DNA of 64,000 nucleotides. It comes from Halobacillus locisalis. GTDB taxonomy: Bacteria > Bacillota > Bacilli > Bacillales > Halobacillaceae. Below the pieces are notes generated by a model, which worked only from the letters and a program-made list of their open reading frames with translations, made no database searches and had not been told where the DNA came from. Shown here in pieces: positions 12,300 to 20,616 of this stretch; position 1 is the stretch's first letter, and the number at the start of each line of letters is the position of its first letter. The position numbers and the translations under genes are program-made. The stretch is from the NCBI RefSeq assembly GCF_013694105.1, contig NZ_JACEFG010000001.1, positions 930,001-994,000 of the forward strand, written 5' to 3'.

Positions 12300-13073
12300 T
12301 TAAATCAACTTGGCTGTGGTGACTCGATATTTCTCTTTTTTCGTTTGGCCCCTTACTTCTTTTAATCGGCTTCTTCCTTTGCCTTTTAAAGAAATCAAAT
12401 CGCCTTCTTCTAATTGAAAAGCGGCATCATCCACAACGCGATGATTCACTTTTACATGCCCGGCATCGATGTGCATCCCAGCTTTCTTGCGTGACATACC
12501 ATAAATTTCTTTCGTCAGCACGTCGAGGCGTAACGACGACACTGTATTTTCTTTCGTCTGCCAAGCTTCATTACTCTGAAGCAACTGATCTATCGGTTTA
12601 TCGACGAATTCAACGTTTGCTTTTTTTACACCTGTCAAATTCATTTTGATAAAATCGCTAATCTCTGCTGCCGCGATGATATGGATTGTTCCATCCTGTA
12701 CGACCAAATCCCCGAGTTTCTCCCGCTTGATTCCAAGAGACATGAACGCGCCAAGAACATCACGGTGCTCGAGTGTGATGAACTTCTGAGGATAAGAGGC
12801 TTCTAATAGAGTCAAACCGAAGTCCCCTTGTTCAATCACTTCATACTCAGGAGCGATAATCGCGCGCTTTCTTTCTGTATCTTCACGACCTCCATCGAAT
12901 CCGTACACTAGATCAGGATCATTTCCCATTATGGTTTTGACAATAAGCTGTTCACGTGGATTTAGAAAATCACTTACTTTGCGTTGGTATTTCATTTCCA
13001 CATCGTCTCGCCAAGCGAGTACTTGATCGATGAACGGGCGCTCTTCTTTTCTAAAATGCTGATAAATATCCAT
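12300..13073 (-). CDS. ylmH: S4-domain RNA-binding protein YlmH
   Basis: 257 residues from the ATG at 13071-13073 (MDIYQHFRKEERPF), which has an AGAGGA site; the open frame extends 14 codons upstream without support. The C-terminal part (about 180-240) is an S4 RNA-binding domain (SSLRLDVLTKEIYGMSRKKA then VKVNHRVVDD). YlmH homologues have been linked to rescue of stalled ribosomes and to cell division by gene position. The N-terminal half is the YlmH-specific region containing DLVYGFDGG. Confidence 0.93.
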   Translation of the reverse strand: MDIYQHFRKEERPFIDQVLAWRDDVEMKYQRKVSDFLNPREQLIVKTIMGNDPDLVYGFDGGREDTERKRAIIAPEYEVIEQGDFGLTLLEASYPQKFITLEHRDVLGAFMSLGIKREKLGDLVVQDGTIHIIAAAEISDFIKMNLTGVKKANVEFVDKPIDQLLQSNEAWQTKENTVSSLRLDVLTKEIYGMSRKKAGMHIDAGHVKVNHRVVDDAAFQLEEGDLISLKGKGRSRLKEVRGQTKKEKYRVTTAKLI

Positions 13074-13202
13074 CGTTATCCTCTGCTTTCTATTTATACA
13101 GTGAAGTGAGTTCACATTGTCATTCTGTTTTTTTACCTTCGCCTTAGTTAGAAAAAAGACAGACGAAAGAGCACTCTGTACTCGTTCACCTGTCCCTTGG
13201 TA

Positions 13203-13466
13203 TTACATTAACATATAGTAGAGTTCATATAAGCCCGAAGTAGCGAATCTCAGTACTAAGATCGCGACAATCGGAGAGATGTCGATCATGCCAAGTGGAG
13301 GAATGATTTTGCGAAAAGGTTCTAAGAACGGCTCTGCCAATCTTGAAAGTACTTCGCCGAATCTCGATTCTCTTGCTCCTGGGAACCATGACAACAAAAT
13401 GTATATGATTAAAACCCAGCTATAAATTTGCATTGCCTGAATTAAAACACTAAACAATAAGTCCAT
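13203..13466 (-). CDS. ylmG: YggT-family membrane protein YlmG
   Basis: 87 residues with two transmembrane helices (about 3-28 and 60-84) flanking a loop with the family motif [15 protein letters not shown] and [15 protein letters not shown]. YggT/YlmG proteins are encoded beside sepF in most Firmicutes and cyanobacteria and are implicated in division or membrane-protein organisation; the biochemical role is not settled. The gene starts three bases after sepF ends. Confidence 0.93.
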   Translation of the reverse strand: MDLLFSVLIQAMQIYSWVLIIYILLSWFPGARESRFGEVLSRLAEPFLEPFRKIIPPLGMIDISPIVAILVLRFATSGLYELYYMLM

Positions 13467-13469
13467 TTC

Positions 13470-13913
13470 TTACCACCTTTTATACGATTCATCTGTTTCC
13501 TGTGAAATCATTTCTGAAATCTGCCCAGAAATCTCCACATTATCTGGAGTGCATAAGAATGTCTGCGCTCCTAGTTTTTGAATATCTCCACCTATAGCAT
13601 AAACCGTTCCGCTCAAAAAATCTACAATCCGCTTCGCTTGATGATGATCGACACGTTGTAAATTGATGACCACGGCCCGACGGTTCACCAGCTGGTCCGC
13701 GATGTCCTGAGCTTCATTATAACTGCTCGGTTCGCTCAATACCATCTTGGAAGATGATTTCGCGCTTTTCAAACTAACCACATTGTCTTGTTTTCGGTTG
13801 CTTTTTGTTTTCGGTTCTTGCTCTTCTTCCACGTCTTGTTCCACTGCTTCTTCTACGTATTCATATTCATCATCAAGGGTAAAAAACGAACGGAATTTAT
13901 TCTTCATGCTCAT
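13470..13913 (-). CDS. sepF: Cell division protein SepF
   Basis: 147 residues. The N-terminal [11 protein letters not shown] is the amphipathic membrane-anchoring helix, followed by an acidic linker rich in Glu (about 13-50) and the DUF552/SepF core (about 60-140) with [20 protein letters not shown] and [17 protein letters not shown]. SepF polymerises, binds the FtsZ C-terminal peptide and tethers the Z ring to membrane. Located between ylmE and ylmG as in B. subtilis. Confidence 0.96.
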   Translation of the reverse strand: MSMKNKFRSFFTLDDEYEYVEEAVEQDVEEEQEPKTKSNRKQDNVVSLKSAKSSSKMVLSEPSSYNEAQDIADQLVNRRAVVINLQRVDHHQAKRIVDFLSGTVYAIGGDIQKLGAQTFLCTPDNVEISGQISEMISQETDESYKRW

Positions 13914-13961
13914 GTTTCCTCACCTCAGGTTATGTTATTGTCGACCACCAAATCATTACGC

Positions 13962-14636
13962 TTATCCACCAACAAGCTTAGAACCGATTCGAACGTGTGT
14001 CGCACCTTCTTCAATAGCTATTGCATAATCATTACTCATACCCATCGAAAGCCACTCACATGGGGCATGAGGTAAATGCTTGTCCCGTATAATATCTCTC
14101 AATGCACGCAACTTGCGGAATACACCACGTAGCTGTTCTTCGTTTTCCGTATGCGGAGCCATGGTCATCAATCCGACGATTTTCACATGATCGTAGGTTT
14201 TCATTAGATCGACAAACGCTTCCACCTCATCAACTGCCAGTCCATGCTTCGATTCTTCGCCACTTACATTGACTTGAATAAAACAAGAAACCGGATGTTC
14301 GGCGCGCTTATTGATTTCTTTAGCTAATGATTTGCGGTCAAGTGAATGAATCATCGAGACTTGATCAATGACGTCTTTCACTTTTCTGGACTGTAACGAA
14401 CCGATAAAGTGCCAATTGACCTGATCACCAATCGCTTCATATTTCTCCAATAAACCTTCTTTACGGTTTTCACCTAGATTTTCAACGCCGGCCTCGACCG
14501 CTTCCTTAGCACGTTCAATGGATACGTACTTCGTCACAGCTATCACAGAAATATCGTCTTTTGTACGACCGCAATTTTGGCATGCCTGTTCGATCGTTTC
14601 ATTTATTTGAGCTAGGTTTTCCTTTACCGACATCAT
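13962..14636 (-). CDS. ylmE: Pyridoxal-phosphate homeostasis protein, YggS/PROSC family
   Basis: 224 residues; single-domain alanine-racemase-fold protein that binds PLP. The Schiff-base lysine lies in VIAVTKYVS (about K36) and the phosphate-binding motif near the C-terminus is MGMSNDYAIAIEEGATHVRIGS. Family members buffer free PLP and influence amino-acid pools rather than acting as classic enzymes. The stop of ylmD is only 18 bases upstream, so the two are cotranscribed. Confidence 0.94.
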   Translation of the reverse strand: MMSVKENLAQINETIEQACQNCGRTKDDISVIAVTKYVSIERAKEAVEAGVENLGENRKEGLLEKYEAIGDQVNWHFIGSLQSRKVKDVIDQVSMIHSLDRKSLAKEINKRAEHPVSCFIQVNVSGEESKHGLAVDEVEAFVDLMKTYDHVKIVGLMTMAPHTENEEQLRGVFRKLRALRDIIRDKHLPHAPCEWLSMGMSNDYAIAIEEGATHVRIGSKLVGG

Positions 14637-14654
14637 AGTTCTCCTTCCCGATGT

Positions 14655-15455
14655 TCAACCCTTCCAACCAATGTAACCAAGCATTCGGCCTGTTTTCCCT
14701 TGGTCGCGTCGATGGGAATAAAGCAAACGTTCCTCTTCGTATGTACAATAGCGCGTTGTATGAACGTTCTTCTCTTGAAGGCCTGCTTCGATGGCCAACT
14801 GATGATTGAGAGCCTTTAGATCTAATATAAAATGTCCTTCATCAACTGATGTAGACACTTTTTTCTGCAAGTGGGTAGGAATGTTCTCCATCACTCGCTG
14901 ATCCACTTCATAATGCTTGGCGCTAATACAAGGACCAATCGTCATCTCCATGTTATCAAGTGACGCGCCTTCTTGTACGAGACGATCCGTCATGGCTTTG
15001 ACCATGCCATGGACAGTTCCTTTCCAGCCAGCATGAGCAATCCCAATCCAACCAGACACTGGGTCGACAAAATACAAGGGCACACAATCGGCATAGAAAG
15101 CGGCCAACACGACGTTACGGTTGTTCGTAATTAATCCATCTACGCCAGGTATGGCTGTTTCCAGTTTTCGTGCACCTTTTCCTTTATCACTTTCATCGAC
15201 GTATTTCACCTCTACACCATGGACTTGTTCGCCCATTACCCAATCATCTAGTGGAATACCGATTTCATCTGCTAAACGATCCCGATTCTGAACGACATCT
15301 GACTCCCGGTCATGAACGTGCAGCCCCATGTTGAGAGAATCAAAGGGCTCCGCGCTCACGCCACCATGACGAGTCGTTAAGCCGGCAATCAACTGTGTAT
15401 AGTTAGAAAAGCACGATAATTGTCTTTTCGTTACGTGTGTGAAGGGTTCTACCAT
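14655..15455 (-). CDS. ylmD: Peptidoglycan editing factor PgeF / laccase-domain protein YlmD
   Basis: 266 residues of the YfiH/PgeF family (multicopper-oxidase-like by name, but purine nucleosidase or peptidoglycan-editing activities have been reported for relatives). The conserved metal-binding H80 (GEQVHG), C124 (YADCVPL) and H141 (IAHAGWKG) are all present. Length is normal. It precedes ylmE with an 18-base gap. Which activity applies here cannot be decided from sequence. Confidence 0.93.
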   Translation of the reverse strand: MVEPFTHVTKRQLSCFSNYTQLIAGLTTRHGGVSAEPFDSLNMGLHVHDRESDVVQNRDRLADEIGIPLDDWVMGEQVHGVEVKYVDESDKGKGARKLETAIPGVDGLITNNRNVVLAAFYADCVPLYFVDPVSGWIGIAHAGWKGTVHGMVKAMTDRLVQEGASLDNMEMTIGPCISAKHYEVDQRVMENIPTHLQKKVSTSVDEGHFILDLKALNHQLAIEAGLQEKNVHTTRYCTYEEERLLYSHRRDQGKTGRMLGYIGWKG

Positions 15456-15509
15456 CTTACCACCTCAATTTCCCTCCATTTTAACACATTCTTCATCTTA
15501 TTTCTTGTG

Positions 15510-15785
15510 TTATTCGTCTGATTCTGACTTTTGAGGCGCAGATAAGCTGTTGTACCCTGTCTTTTTTACTAAAATAACGTCAGTACCGATGTTGACGATT
15601 TGATCCCAAGGAATCATCATCTCTTCTTCTTTTCCGAACAGTCCCATGGCTTTGCCTTTCAAAGTCAATACAAGCCCCTTCATCTTGCCACGCTGTGTAT
15701 CGATATCGAGGTCACTAATGTATCCGAGACGTTCCCCTGTTTCCATCGCGATTACGTCTTTCATCTGCAGTTCTGAAATCTTCAT
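15510..15785 (-). CDS. ylmC: PRC-barrel protein, YlmC/YmxH family
   Basis: 91 residues forming a single PRC-barrel domain: MKISELQMKDVIAMETGERLG (first part), then SDLDIDTQRGKMKGLVL and the WDQIVNIGTDVILV strand. In Bacillus these sporulation-associated genes sit after sigG. The function is not known; PRC-barrel proteins often mediate protein contacts. An AGGAGTG site precedes the ATG. Confidence 0.93.
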   Translation of the reverse strand: MKISELQMKDVIAMETGERLGYISDLDIDTQRGKMKGLVLTLKGKAMGLFGKEEEMMIPWDQIVNIGTDVILVKKTGYNSLSAPQKSESDE

Positions 15786-15920
15786 TCGCCCATCACTCCT
15801 TTGTACACTATATGCACGTGTAAGTAGGATTAGTGATAAAAGCGGGGATGACTTCTATTTGATACTTAAACTTTTCCCACTACACACCATCTATTAAACC
15901 GTATAAAAACAATCACACTA

Positions 15921-15957
15921 AAAAAAGCACTTCTGCATAAATCAGAAGTGCACCGAG
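15921..15957 (-). terminator. Terminator after sigG
   Basis: Minus-strand hairpin GCACTTCTGA/TCAGAAGTGC with seven T residues directly after the sigG stop codon. Confidence 0.88.
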
Positions 15958-15959
15958 TA

Positions 15960-16739
15960 TTATTGAAACATTGATGAGTTCATCTCTTTAATCGCAGCCT
16001 TCTCTAACCGTGATACTTGCGCTTGTGAAATACCGATCTCTTCTGCGACTTCCATTTGTGTCTTTCCTTGGAAGAAGCGCTTCGTCAGTATCATTTTCTC
16101 ACGGTCATTTAGTTGCTTCATTCCCTCACGCAAAGAAAGTTCATCGAGCCAAACCGAATCTTTTTCACGATCATCTTTCAACTGATCCACCACAAATATC
16201 GGGTCTCCCCCGTCGTTGTAAATGGGCTCGAACAATGAAACGGGATCCTGTATGGCATCCATAGCGAAAACGATGTCTTCATGAGGCACCCCCATTTTAT
16301 CTGCGATTTCATGAGGCTTCGGATCTTTGTTCGTTTCACTAATTAATTTTTCTCTCATTTGCAAGGCTTTGTAGGCTGTATCCCGCAACGACCTGGACAC
16401 ACGGATCGGGTTATTGTCTCTTAAATATCTACGGATTTCGCCGATGATCATCGGAACCGCGTAAGTAGAAAATTTCACATTGTGGCTTAAATCAAAATTA
16501 TCAATGGATTTCATCAGTCCAATGCAGCCGACTTGAAATAGATCATCTCCATACTCCCCGCGGTTGTTGAACCTCTGAATGACCGATAAAACTAAGCGGA
16601 GGTTTCCATTCACCAATTGCTCTCTTGCTTCGAGTTCTCCACTCTGTAACCGTTCAAACAGGGCCCTCATTTCTTTGTTTTTTAACACAGGAAGCTTCGA
16701 TGTATCTACGCCGCATATTTCTACTTTATGTCGTGTCAA
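15960..16739 (-). CDS. sigG: Late forespore sigma factor SigG
   Basis: 259 residues, a sigma-70 family group 3 factor that directs late forespore transcription. Region 2 (FNNRGEYGDDLFQVGCIGLM and KFSTYAVPMIIGEIRRYLRD), region 3 and region 4 (REKMILTKRFFQGKTQMEVA then ISQAQVSRLEKAA) are complete. The N-terminal MTRHKVEICGVDTSKLPVL is the SigG-specific leader. It lies directly downstream of sigE, as in B. subtilis, with its own candidate forespore promoter and terminator. Confidence 0.98.
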   Translation of the reverse strand: MTRHKVEICGVDTSKLPVLKNKEMRALFERLQSGELEAREQLVNGNLRLVLSVIQRFNNRGEYGDDLFQVGCIGLMKSIDNFDLSHNVKFSTYAVPMIIGEIRRYLRDNNPIRVSRSLRDTAYKALQMREKLISETNKDPKPHEIADKMGVPHEDIVFAMDAIQDPVSLFEPIYNDGGDPIFVVDQLKDDREKDSVWLDELSLREGMKQLNDREKMILTKRFFQGKTQMEVAEEIGISQAQVSRLEKAAIKEMNSSMFQ

Positions 16740-16773
16740 TGTAAGACCCTCCCAGGAAGCTATAATCAGTTCT

Positions 16774-16802
16774 CAGTATCTCCCTGGTAGGAAATTTTAT
16801 GC
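16774..16802 (-). promoter_or_regulatory. Candidate SigF/SigG-type promoter of sigG
   Basis: Minus strand GCATA (16798-16802) and GGAGATACTG (16774-16783), which fit the GYATA and GGNNANANTR SigF-type elements as I remember them. The spacer is 14 bases, one or two shorter than usual. It ends 34 bases before the sigG ATG. SigF control of sigG is established in B. subtilis; the assignment here is by motif only. Confidence 0.45.
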
Positions 16803-16918
16803 ATCAGCCATTTTGAAAAACGGAAACACATAAATATATCAGTATAATTACATTAGGGGGTCAACGACTGTTCCCAACTTATGAAAAAACCACAAGACAA
16901 GCTCTCACTTAGATTCTA

Positions 16919-16967
16919 CAAAAAAAGCAGGATGCACTTTTCCTAACAAAAGTGCATCCTGCTTTTA
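16919..16967 (-). terminator. Terminator after sigE
   Basis: Long hairpin AAAAGCAGGATGCACTTTT / AAAAGTGCATCCTGCTTTT with a T-run on the minus strand, separating sigE from sigG. Confidence 0.9.
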
Positions 16968-16996
16968 CCATCCCGAACCAATCATCCAGTTTAATT

Positions 16997-17716
16997 TTAC
17001 ACCATCTTATCGAACTCACGCTGTAGCCTGCGGATAATTTTCTTCTCCAGTCTTGAAATATAAGATTGAGAAATCCCCATCATATCGGCAACATCTTTTT
17101 GAGTTTTTTCTTTCTTGCCAATCAATCCGAATCGTAACTCCATGATTTGTTTTTCTCGGTCGTTCAACTGTTCGAGCGCCGACATCAATAACTTTTTGTC
17201 GATTTTCTTTTCAATGCCTTTTGTAATTAAGTCTTCGTCAGTACCTAATATATCCGAAAGTAAAAGTTCATTTCCATCCCAATCCACATTTAAAGGTTCA
17301 TCAAACGAAACTTCTGTTTTCAGCTTATTGCTTTTTCTCAAGTGCATCAAAATTTCATTTTCAATGCACCTAGATGCGTAAGTAGCAAGTTTTATCTTTT
17401 TCTCAGGGTCGAACGTATTAACAGCTTTGATGAGTCCGATCGTGCCTATACTTATCAAGTCTTCAATGTTCAGACCCGTGTTTTCAAATTTCCTTGCAAT
17501 ATATACAACGAGTCGCAGGTTTCGTTCAATGAGCATTGCTCTCGCCGCTTTATCACCTTTTGGCAGGCGTTCAAGCAGCTCTTTTTCTTCTTCTCTGGAA
17601 AGGGGTGGCGGTAAAGCCTCACTCCCCCCTATATAGTAGATCTCATCCTGTTTGATACCAAGACGGATCATCCACTTGTATAACCACAGCCTTATACGAA
17701 AATACCACTTCTTCAT
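16997..17716 (-). CDS. sigE: Mother-cell sigma factor SigE (pro-form)
   Basis: 239 residues. The N-terminal hydrophobic, basic pro-sequence ([20 protein letters not shown], 1-20) keeps the factor at the membrane until SpoIIGA removes it. Region 2 ([39 protein letters not shown]) and region 4 ([20 protein letters not shown], then [16 protein letters not shown]) are intact. It lies 16 bases downstream of spoIIGA in the spoIIG operon. Confidence 0.98.
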   Translation of the reverse strand: MKKWYFRIRLWLYKWMIRLGIKQDEIYYIGGSEALPPPLSREEEKELLERLPKGDKAARAMLIERNLRLVVYIARKFENTGLNIEDLISIGTIGLIKAVNTFDPEKKIKLATYASRCIENEILMHLRKSNKLKTEVSFDEPLNVDWDGNELLLSDILGTDEDLITKGIEKKIDKKLLMSALEQLNDREKQIMELRFGLIGKKEKTQKDVADMMGISQSYISRLEKKIIRRLQREFDKMV

Positions 17717-17732
17717 ATATGAATCCCCCTAT

Positions 17733-18659
17733 TTAAGCAGTTCTGCCTTTTACCATTACGTGTGGATGAATAAGCATCTGATAACTCTGGTCATGGGTTA
17801 AATCATGGTGTTGGATTCCAAGTAGCGGATGATTCAAAGTCAACGCGCCCTCTGGCGTTTGAATCGTAATGGAATCAACCATCAACGTGACAAGCAGTTG
17901 TCCACCATTACCGGCTGCTTGAAACGGTACGAGCCTTACATTCTTTTGTACTTCATCTGGTAAATCATCCATAGATGTTACAACACGATCCATTGTTAAG
18001 TATTCCAAAACTTCTTTCTCCAACAGTTGAATAAGTACCTGGTGATCGGCTAGAAATACCATCTTCCGAGTCACGGGGTCGATCAACTGATTGCCACTGT
18101 CCACCATACCCTGACAAACGGCCGATTTTCCGCTCCAGTTCACCGTTACTTCATAAATATTGTCTAGCTTCATTTGATGGACTGCAATCTGGTTGAATCG
18201 CCACTTTGTAAAAAAATAAGAACAAGGGAAACCAACAAAAACAAATAGCCAGCTGACCGGATCACCATATCCGCCTGAAAACGTAACAACTGTCCCTCCC
18301 TCCACTTGAATGTCAGACATTAAGAAGAAATGGACGCCCATCATACTACCGCCGATGGCGAACGTTATAAAATAAAAACTCACCCACTGCATTAGAAAAG
18401 AACGAAGGGACACAAAACGAAAGGCTACCCAAACAATAATCAAAGACAATACAATTTTTCCGACACTCGTCGTAAAGAAACTTCCAGGCATTAATATCGT
18501 GAGCGGAACCATCGATGATGCGATAAGAGCTGCTAGGATCAGTCGAAGTTTAGATGATTTACCTCTCGTTAAGCCCAACGTTAAATTGAGGATCATCGCA
18601 TCCATCAAAAAATTGAGTAGCCACACCGCATCAAGGTAGATGTGTACCTCCTCCTTCAA
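17733..18659 (-). CDS. spoIIGA: Sporulation sigma-E factor processing peptidase SpoIIGA
   Basis: About 308 residues if started at the TTG at 18657-18659. Five hydrophobic segments (about 10-30, 38-57, 65-82, 88-112, 133-152) form the membrane half; the C-terminal half is an aspartic-protease domain with the DSGN catalytic motif at D187 (GMVDSGNQLIDPV). It cleaves pro-SigE in the mother cell after a signal from SpoIIR. The start is uncertain: the only strong ribosome site (AAGGAGGAGG, 18647-18656) lies after the TTG, and no ATG, GTG or TTG in frame follows it at normal spacing (see findings). Confidence 0.9.
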   Translation of the reverse strand: MKEEVHIYLDAVWLLNFLMDAMILNLTLGLTRGKSSKLRLILAALIASSMVPLTILMPGSFFTTSVGKIVLSLIIVWVAFRFVSLRSFLMQWVSFYFITFAIGGSMMGVHFFLMSDIQVEGGTVVTFSGGYGDPVSWLFVFVGFPCSYFFTKWRFNQIAVHQMKLDNIYEVTVNWSGKSAVCQGMVDSGNQLIDPVTRKMVFLADHQVLIQLLEKEVLEYLTMDRVVTSMDDLPDEVQKNVRLVPFQAAGNGGQLLVTLMVDSITIQTPEGALTLNHPLLGIQHHDLTHDQSYQMLIHPHVMVKGRTA

Positions 18660-18676
18660 CGATCGTTATAGGGAAA

Positions 18677-18725
18677 ATTATAAGCCTGTCCAGCTGAAAA
18701 GTCTGTCATAATCTGCATGTCAAAA
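18677..18725 (-). promoter_or_regulatory. Candidate Spo0A-activated promoter of spoIIG
   Basis: Minus strand ATGACA (18704-18709), then a 21-base spacer, then TATAAT (18677-18682). B. subtilis spoIIG is known for an over-long 22-base spacer that needs Spo0A~P. On the plus strand TGTCAAA (18719-18725), TGTCATA (18704-18710) and TGTCCAG (18687-18693) resemble the 0A box TGTCGAA. The arrangement is similar to the known one but unproven. Confidence 0.5.
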
Positions 18726-18835
18726 CAGCAAGTTTTGGCAGATTCTGTTGTGTTAAATGTTCAGCTATCCCTATCCTTGCAGACCTAAGATTATCCCCCT
18801 TATCTTGAAGAGCCCGTTTAGAGATGTTTTGGTGA

Positions 18836-19002
18836 TTTCCGTTACCTCATGAAGTTTTCGAAGGTCCGGGAAATGACTCGCTTTCCGTGGGCATGTGCTG
18901 AGCTTCCTCAGGCTTCGCCTTGCGGGATCTCACCGGTCATGTACATCCCACAGGAGTCTCGCCATTTCCCGGACCTTCTTGCTTTTATGAGGGGAACGGA
19001 AA
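18836..19002. repeat. Large palindromic element, type 1, full copy (locus A)
   Basis: Imperfect inverted repeat of about 167 bp. Outer arms TTTCCGTT...CCTCAT (18836-18850) and ATGAGG...AACGGAAA (18988-19002); inner perfect 16-base arms GAAGGTCCGGGAAATG (18860-18875) and its complement (18963-18978). The interior is GC-rich with further short stems. No credible protein is encoded. A half copy lies at 55504-55568 in the opposite orientation. Confidence 0.75.
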
Positions 19003-19078
19003 CATCAGATGAGCTGGTTCACCTCAAAAAAAGGGGCTGTGCGGGTATTTTGCTAGCCAACGCACTGTTCATGTAGGA

Positions 19079-19253
19079 GGTTCGTTCCACTACATTTTGA
19101 TAGGGGTGGTTTGGAAACAGCGAGACTCCCGCGGGAGAAGGACCTAGGCGAGACCCCACAGGGAGTGCAACGACCGAGGAGGCTTGCCGGTTCCCCCGCA
19201 GGAAAGCGAGTTCTTTCAAAGCCACCCCCCTACTCCTCATAAGGTGACGAACC
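19079..19253. repeat. Large palindromic element, type 2 (locus A)
   Basis: About 175 bp bounded by inverted GGTTCGT (19079-19085) / ACGAACC (19247-19253), with inner arms GGGGTGGTTTGGAAA and TTTCAAAGCCACCCC. The core (about 19122-19212; GCGAGACTCCCGCGGGAG at one end) is almost identical to the reverse complement of the core at 55276-55367. It does not encode a credible protein and is not a terminator. Together with the type 1 element it fills most of the spoIIGA-ftsZ gap. Confidence 0.8.
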
Positions 19254-19302
19254 CAGCAACATCTCGAAATCAAGTGTTCAAGATTACTGCCCGATTATTG
19301 AA
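19241..19302. repeat. 60-bp flank module, copy A
   Basis: Sequence beginning AAGGTGACGAACCC and ending CTGCCCGATTATTGAA. A homologous stretch is at 49914-49975 (same strand) and a more diverged one at 55182-55247 (opposite strand). It starts inside the end of the type 2 palindrome and runs beyond it. Confidence 0.6.
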
Positions 19303-19337
19303 TAACCACCTTAGGGTAGATAAAGGGTAAGAAACGC

Positions 19338-19376
19338 AAAAAACCCGCTATGCCTCGGGGGGCATAACGGGTTTTT
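19338..19376 (-). terminator. Terminator after ftsZ
   Basis: AAAAACCCGTTATGCC/GGCATAGCGGGTTTTT-type hairpin with T-runs at both ends, 8 bases after the ftsZ stop. The symmetric A/T flanks would let it work in either direction. Confidence 0.9.
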
Positions 19377-19383
19377 CATATTT

Positions 19384-20544
19384 TTATCGACGACGATTTC
19401 TATTTCGCAAGAATGTCGGGATGTCTAGCGTATCTTCCTCTTGATTTGAGGACTTTTGTTGTGGTTGTGGCGTTTCACGACGTGGTTGTTCTTCACGTGT
19501 CGTGCGCTCTACCGTCGTTGACTTCGGCTGGTGTTGCTGTGGTTGCTGAGCTTGAGGACGCTTTTTCTGTTGTCCTTGAGCAATCTGCGCTTCATCAAAA
19601 CCAGTAGCAATAACCGTTACAACAATTTCGTCTTTCAAGTTTTCATTAATGACGGAACCAAAGATAACGTTAACTTCCTGGTCCGCTGCGGAAGTTACGA
19701 TATCAGCTGCTTCTTGAACCTCATAAAGACTCAAGTTCGCGCCACCACTAATATTCATTAGCACCCCGTGAGCACCATCGATAGACGTTTCGAGCAATGG
19801 TGATGAAATAGCCTTTTTAGCCGCTTCAGCAGCACGACTTTCACCAGTTGCAATACCGATTCCCATCAGAGCTGAACCTTTATCGACCATGATCGTCTTC
19901 ACATCGGCGAAGTCGACATTGATGAGACCAGGTACGGCAATTAAATCAGAGATACCTTGTACACCTTGACGCAAGACGTTATCCGCTTCACGGAATGCTT
20001 CTAACATTGGTGTATTCTTATCAACGATTTCTAATAAACGATCGTTTGGAATCACGATTAGCGTATCAACTGCGCCTTTAAGACTTTCCGTACCGCCTGT
20101 TGCTTGTGTGGAACGTTTACGACCTTCGAATGTGAACGGACGCGTAACTACACCAACAGTCAGTGCTCCCAGCTCTTTTGCTACTTGAGCAATAACCGGT
20201 GCGGCACCTGTACCTGTACCTCCACCCATTCCAGCTGTAACGAAAACCATGTCTGCGCCTTGAAGCGCTTCTTCTAACTGTTCCTTACTTTCTTCAGCCG
20301 CTTTGCGACCCACTTCTGGGTTCGCTCCAGCGCCTAGCCCGCGTGTTAATTTACCACCGATCTGCATTTTCACTTCTGCTTTAGACAAGTTCAATGCCTG
20401 AGCGTCTGTATTCACAGCGATGAATTCTACACCTTGAACACCATGTTCAATCATTCGGTTGACGGCGTTGCTTCCGCCTCCGCCGACACCAATTACTTTT
20501 ATCGTTGCCAATTGGTCCATACTAGTATCAAAATCTAACATCAT
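19384..20544 (-). CDS. ftsZ: Cell division GTPase FtsZ
   Basis: 386 residues. The tubulin-like GTP-binding motif GGGTGTG is at 108-114 ([16 protein letters not shown]), the T1 loop [13 protein letters not shown] at 19-31, and the T7 loop [11 protein letters not shown] is present. A Gln/Pro-rich linker (about 320-370) leads to the conserved C-terminal peptide DIPTFLRNR plus a basic tail, the docking site for FtsA and SepF. It polymerises into the Z ring. ftsA lies just upstream, as usual. Confidence 0.99.
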   Translation of the reverse strand: MMLDFDTSMDQLATIKVIGVGGGGSNAVNRMIEHGVQGVEFIAVNTDAQALNLSKAEVKMQIGGKLTRGLGAGANPEVGRKAAEESKEQLEEALQGADMVFVTAGMGGGTGTGAAPVIAQVAKELGALTVGVVTRPFTFEGRKRSTQATGGTESLKGAVDTLIVIPNDRLLEIVDKNTPMLEAFREADNVLRQGVQGISDLIAVPGLINVDFADVKTIMVDKGSALMGIGIATGESRAAEAAKKAISSPLLETSIDGAHGVLMNISGGANLSLYEVQEAADIVTSAADQEVNVIFGSVINENLKDEIVVTVIATGFDEAQIAQGQQKKRPQAQQPQQHQPKSTTVERTTREEQPRRETPQPQQKSSNQEEDTLDIPTFLRNRNRRR

Positions 20545-20616
20545 CCGTTCCTCCTAATACACGAGATTACAAGATTTATGGGTGTGTCCGTCCTCCGACT
20601 GACTCCATGCTTGTTC

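Noticed and set aside
18849-19273. Open frames of 75 and 84 codons across the palindromic elements
   Set aside because: They run through the stems of the inverted repeats, have no good ribosome site, and no matching frame is kept in the copy at locus B.
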